Source: Minisyncoccota bacterium (lineage in GTDB: Bacteria; Patescibacteriota; Minisyncoccia; Phycocordibacterales; UBA1006). Taken from it: a DNA stretch of 7,175 nucleotides. The stretch covers positions 1 to 7,175 of the forward strand of contig JAJOLB010000032.1 of assembly GCA_021129535.1 (NCBI GenBank), read 5' to 3'. Numbering within the stretch: position 1 is the first letter of the stretch; each line of letters begins with the position of its first letter. The notes below the pieces were generated by a model that had not been told where the DNA came from, ran no database searches, and saw only the letters and a list, made by a program, of their open reading frames with translations. Shown piece after piece: positions 5,237 through 7,175 of the stretch. The translations under genes were made by a program, and so were the position numbers.

Positions 5237-5983
5237 CTAAAAAGAATAATCCCCTATTGACGTCCGCGTAATTTTTAGAGTACAAGCATTAATGCAAAGA
5301 GACTTTCCAATATTTTGTATAATAGATCTCATATAAGTACCTGAGGATGCATGTACACGAATAGTGTATATAGAAATACTCTTTGTCTTTTGGGTTTCAA
5401 AATAATTATACCAGGTATCAGCAATATCATTCTGCCTAAAATCACCCCTTACAGACCGTATACCATACAACATTTCCTCCTTGAAAGAGGAAATATTTCT
5501 GTGTTTATGTCCAATATATTTAATATCATAAACCTCGACTTCTTTATATGGAATTTTTATTTCGTCCAATCTATTTTCACGGGCCCACATAAATAATGGT
5601 TTTCCATTAACAGGCTTTGATGAATAAGGAGGATAGGGTTGTTTATATTTTTTTATATAATTTTTTACCTCTTTTTCTAGCTTATCTATATGAATTTGTC
5701 TTAAATTCTCAGAATCGTTATTTATCAAACCTAATACATCATAAGTATCAGTACTCGGACCACAAATAAAATCTATTTCATATACCTTATCAAGACCTAG
5801 GAAATCTTCCTTTTTATGTACATCATTGCCTGTTAAAAGAATGAGTAGACCTTCTGCCATAGGGTCCAAACGTCCTGCATAGGTTACCTTTTCGTGTTCA
5901 TATTCTGGTTTTTCAAACCTAAATCGTTTTAAGGTCTCAGCCAATGTTTCTGTGTATTTTTTATTCCATGGAATAATTGCCAT
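5237..5983 (-). CDS. truB: tRNA pseudouridine synthase TruB-like, short form
   Basis: TruB makes pseudouridine 55 in the T loop of tRNAs. In this 248-residue protein the catalytic segment is TYAGRLDPMAEGLL (34-47) with the nucleophile Asp40, followed by KVYEIDFICGPSTDTYD (66-82) with Tyr68, PYSSKPVNGKPLFMWAR (119-135), and SSGTYMRSIIQNIG (213-226) with Arg219, then TRTSIGDYSF at the end. These are the TruB core motifs in order. Two features are unusual: the catalytic motif reads GRLDP where bacterial TruB normally has GTLDP, and the N-terminal K-P-x-G-x-T-S motif is not recognisable (PWNKKYTETLAETLKRF instead). The protein ends right after the catalytic domain, so there is no C-terminal PUA domain. 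ATG 5983 is supported by a weak -10 box. Stop TAG. Whether position 55 is really its target cannot be told from sequence. Confidence 0.85.
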   Translation of the reverse strand: MAIIPWNKKYTETLAETLKRFRFEKPEYEHEKVTYAGRLDPMAEGLLILLTGNDVHKKEDFLGLDKVYEIDFICGPSTDTYDVLGLINNDSENLRQIHIDKLEKEVKNYIKKYKQPYPPYSSKPVNGKPLFMWARENRLDEIKIPYKEVEVYDIKYIGHKHRNISSFKEEMLYGIRSVRGDFRQNDIADTWYNYFETQKTKSISIYTIRVHASSGTYMRSIIQNIGKSLCINACTLKITRTSIGDYSF

Positions 5984-5989
5984 ATATCT

Positions 5990-6017
5990 ATATTAAAATA
6001 TATGTAAACTTCTGCAA
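5990..6017 (-). promoter_or_regulatory. Weak candidate promoter of truB
   Basis: On the minus strand, TAATAT (5995-5990) lies six bases before ATG 5983, with TTGCAG (6017-6012) 16 bases further up. Both boxes are poor matches and the -35 part overlaps the terminator of the preceding gene. The spacing agrees with the leaderless pattern of the neighbours, which is the main reason to list it. Confidence 0.3.
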
Positions 6018-6045
6018 GAAAAAAAGACTAAGCGTCTTCTTTTTT
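6017..6045 (-). terminator. Intrinsic terminator overlapping the 3' end of the small membrane gene
   Basis: aagac (6024-6028) pairs with gtctt (6034-6038) around a five-base loop. After one A-C mismatch, A-T pairs (6019-6022 with 6040-6043), a G-T wobble and a final A-T pair extend the stem. On the minus strand the stem begins inside the last codons of the gene and its loop contains the TAG stop (6030-6028), followed by a seven-T run ending TTTTTTTC. Coding and terminator sequence are therefore shared. Confidence 0.7.
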
Positions 6046-6336
6046 ATCATCACTTGAATGTCCGCAATGATGACAAACAAAATGTGAATTTTTTTTGAAT
6101 TTTTTATAATCAAACGCATAGTGAATAATAAACGACGCAACAAGCATGTATAAAAAGCCAAAAATAAAATGAAAAATAATATTTAATTCAGGAATCAAGG
6201 TAAAGATATCGATTCGTGCAGCAAAGGCAAAACCAAGAATAAACATATCGATACCCACAAGCACCAAAATAAACCTAAACCATCTTTGGTGATACCATGA
6301 ATCACATACTTTTCGTTTTTTTTCTCCTAATTTCAT
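6028..6336 (-). CDS. Small two-helix membrane protein with a C-terminal CxxC knuckle
   Basis: From ATG 6336 the product has 102 residues. A basic N-terminus (KLGEKKRK) leads to a WYHQRWFRF amphipathic stretch and two membrane helices (about 20-40 and 52-73), then a basic linker (YKKFKKN, 77-83) and FVCHHCGHSSDDKKEDA (86-102). The C-H-H-C-G-H cluster is half of a zinc-ribbon-like site; with only one CxxC it would need a histidine pair or a second molecule to bind metal. I do not recognise a named family and assign no function. The frame also opens at ATG 6363, but the consensus -10 box lies within that extension, so 6336 is preferred. It is divergent from infC and ends in a terminator that overlaps its last codons. 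Stop TAG. Confidence 0.7.
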   Translation of the reverse strand: MKLGEKKRKVCDSWYHQRWFRFILVLVGIDMFILGFAFAARIDIFTLIPELNIIFHFIFGFLYMLVASFIIHYAFDYKKFKKNSHFVCHHCGHSSDDKKEDA

Positions 6337-6342
6337 ATACTT

Positions 6343-6351
6343 ATTATAACA
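6343..6351 (-). promoter_or_regulatory. Extended -10 promoter of the small membrane gene
   Basis: On the minus strand, TGTTATAAT (6351-6343) is a perfect extended -10 element, the same nine bases found before the peptidoglycan-binding gene. ATG 6336 follows after six bases. No good -35 box is seen at 16-18 bases. Confidence 0.65.
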
Positions 6352-6379
6352 GAAAACAAACAAACAACACGATAATTAA

Positions 6380-6407
6380 TTGACTTTACCTCTTTTTAAA
6401 CTATCAT
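6380..6407 (+). promoter_or_regulatory. Candidate promoter of infC-rpmI
   Basis: TTGACT (6380-6385), a 16-base spacer and TATCAT (6402-6407) give five of six matches in each box, predicting a start near 6414 and a leader of about 45 bases. A perfect TTGACA (6418-6423) also occurs but has no good -10 box at the right distance. TATAAA (6449-6454), five bases before the TTG start, could be a second, leaderless-type promoter. Confidence 0.5.
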
Positions 6408-6459
6408 ACATATTATATTGACAAAAAGTCGTCATTTAAGAATTAATTTATAAAATACA

Positions 6460-7053
6460 TTGAGTAAACACAAAGCAAAAAAACGTGACAACAGATTACG
6501 TATAAATAATGGAATTAGAGCATCTGAATTGCGTGTTCTCATTGATGGAGGAGAATCAAAAGTCATGAAAACACGTGATGCTATAAAACTTTCCGAGGAA
6601 ATGGGTCTCGATCTTATTGAAATTTCTGCAAGTGCAAAACCTCCTGTCGCTAGAATTACTGATTACGGAAAATTTCAGTATGATCAAAAGAAAAAACAAA
6701 AAGAAATCAAGGCAAAACAACACACCGTTGAAGTAAAAAGTATCCAAATACGTATGGGAACAGGTGGAGCAGACCTTGAATTAAAAGCCAAAAAAGCATC
6801 TGAATGGTTAGCGGACGGACAACGAGTAAAGGCTGAATTGTATTTACGTGGACGTGCCAAATATATGGACAAAAAATTCTTACATGATAGACTGGGCAAC
6901 GTATTATCCTTAATTACAGAGGATTATAAGGTTGTTGATGATTATAAAAAGAGTCCAAAAGGAATCGCAATTCTTATCGAACCTGATAAAACAAAGAAAA
7001 AGAAAGAAAGTCTAAAACCTAAAACAGAGAAATCTGAAACAGACAAGGTTTAA
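6460..7053 (+). CDS. infC: Translation initiation factor IF-3
   Basis: IF3 binds the 30S subunit, keeps the subunits apart and checks start-codon/initiator pairing. The 197-residue product has the N-terminal domain (about 12-80) with INNGIRASELRVL (15-27), GLDLIEISASAKPPVARITDYGKF (49-72), a lysine-rich linker, and the C-terminal domain (about 88-175) with VKSIQIRMGTGGADLELKAKKA and FLHDRLG. A Lys/Glu-rich tail (about 177-197) is longer than usual. The start is TTG 6460: an in-frame stop lies three codons upstream and no ATG or GTG gives a full N-terminal domain. Non-ATG starts are known for infC, classically AUU in Escherichia coli, where IF3 represses its own synthesis; UUG is a milder case. 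There is no Shine-Dalgarno site. rpmI follows 16 bases after the stop, the conserved infC-rpmI order. Confidence 0.95.
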   Translation: MSKHKAKKRDNRLRINNGIRASELRVLIDGGESKVMKTRDAIKLSEEMGLDLIEISASAKPPVARITDYGKFQYDQKKKQKEIKAKQHTVEVKSIQIRMGTGGADLELKAKKASEWLADGQRVKAELYLRGRAKYMDKKFLHDRLGNVLSLITEDYKVVDDYKKSPKGIAILIEPDKTKKKKESLKPKTEKSETDKV

Positions 7054-7069
7054 TTTTACTACTATTATT

Positions 7070-7175
7070 ATGAAAACAAACAAATCTTATACAAAACGAA
7101 TAAAGCTTACAAAAAATGGTAAGTTAAAAGTTCGTAAAAAAGGTCAAAACCACTTTAATGCAAAAGAAAGTGGAA
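7070..7175 (+). CDS. rpmI: 50S ribosomal protein L35 (5' part, cut by window edge)
   Basis: ATG 7070 opens a frame that runs off the window after 35 complete codons. The product begins MKTNKSYTKRIKLTKNGKL and continues with KVRKKGQNHFN, the basic K-x-x-x-K-R-x-x-x-T-x-x-G-K-x-x-x-x-x-x-G-x-x-H pattern of bL35. Its place directly after infC is the standard order, with rplT expected next. No Shine-Dalgarno sequence precedes it; TATTAT (7063-7068) ends one base before the ATG, too close to be its own -10 box. It is probably read from the infC transcript. Confidence 0.9.
   Translation, partial: MKTNKSYTKRIKLTKNGKLKVRKKGQNHFNAKESG

Noticed and set aside
6459..6461. ATT as an Escherichia coli-style infC start
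   Set aside because: That frame reads ATT GAG TAA and stops at once; only TTG 6460 opens the IF3 frame.
6556..6899. Two minus-strand frames inside infC
   Set aside because: These are antisense shadows of the IF3 coding sequence, with composition expected from reversed Lys/Glu codons.
1..7175. Search for a defence system, toxin-antitoxin pair, prophage or insertion sequence
   Set aside because: All sizeable genes are assigned to housekeeping or envelope roles; no transposase, integrase, nuclease or paired small-gene cassette is visible.

Overview
The window is AT-rich, gene-dense bacterial DNA. It reads most naturally as part of a Candidate Phyla Radiation (Patescibacteria) genome, probably from the Parcubacteria side. 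The reasons are a four-domain ribosomal protein S1, a small T4SS-pilin-like membrane protein of a type common in that radiation, a short TruB without a PUA tail, an orphan family-5 solute-binding protein with a membrane anchor in place of a lipobox, and no Shine-Dalgarno sequence in front of any gene. This placement is inference from gene content; there is no rRNA in the window.

Layout. rpsA (+, 23-1108) ends at a strong two-way terminator. A 455-base gap follows that holds a 33-codon membrane ORF on the minus strand with its own promoter, a palindromic intergenic repeat and further dyads. Then come pth (-), a terminator, and a membrane-anchored peptidoglycan-binding-like protein (-). A divergent promoter region separates that gene from secG (+), which is followed 11 bases later by a family-5 solute-binding protein (+). 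A 12-bp two-way terminator separates this pair from a small pilin-like protein (-), truB (-) and a small two-TM protein with a CxxC knuckle (-). Divergent from the last is infC (+, TTG start), followed 16 bases later by rpmI, which is cut by the window edge.

How the genes relate. Most are housekeeping: translation (S1, IF3, L35, peptidyl-tRNA hydrolase, TruB) and protein export (SecG), mixed with envelope proteins (solute-binding protein, peptidoglycan-binding protein, pilin-like protein). infC-rpmI is the universal order. I see no mobile element, CRISPR array, toxin-antitoxin pair or defence cassette.

The most interesting signal is in promoter placement. In front of the 33-codon ORF, pth, the peptidoglycan-binding gene, secG, the pilin-like gene and the small membrane protein, a good -10 box lies only 6-9 bases before the ATG (truB and infC are weaker cases). 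Four of the boxes are of the extended TGn type. Transcription would then begin at or next to the start codon, giving leaderless mRNAs. This fits the lack of Shine-Dalgarno sites and corrects four starts: in each case the longest open frame begins at or upstream of the -10 box, so its first codon could not be transcribed from that promoter. The starts given here are the corrected ones.
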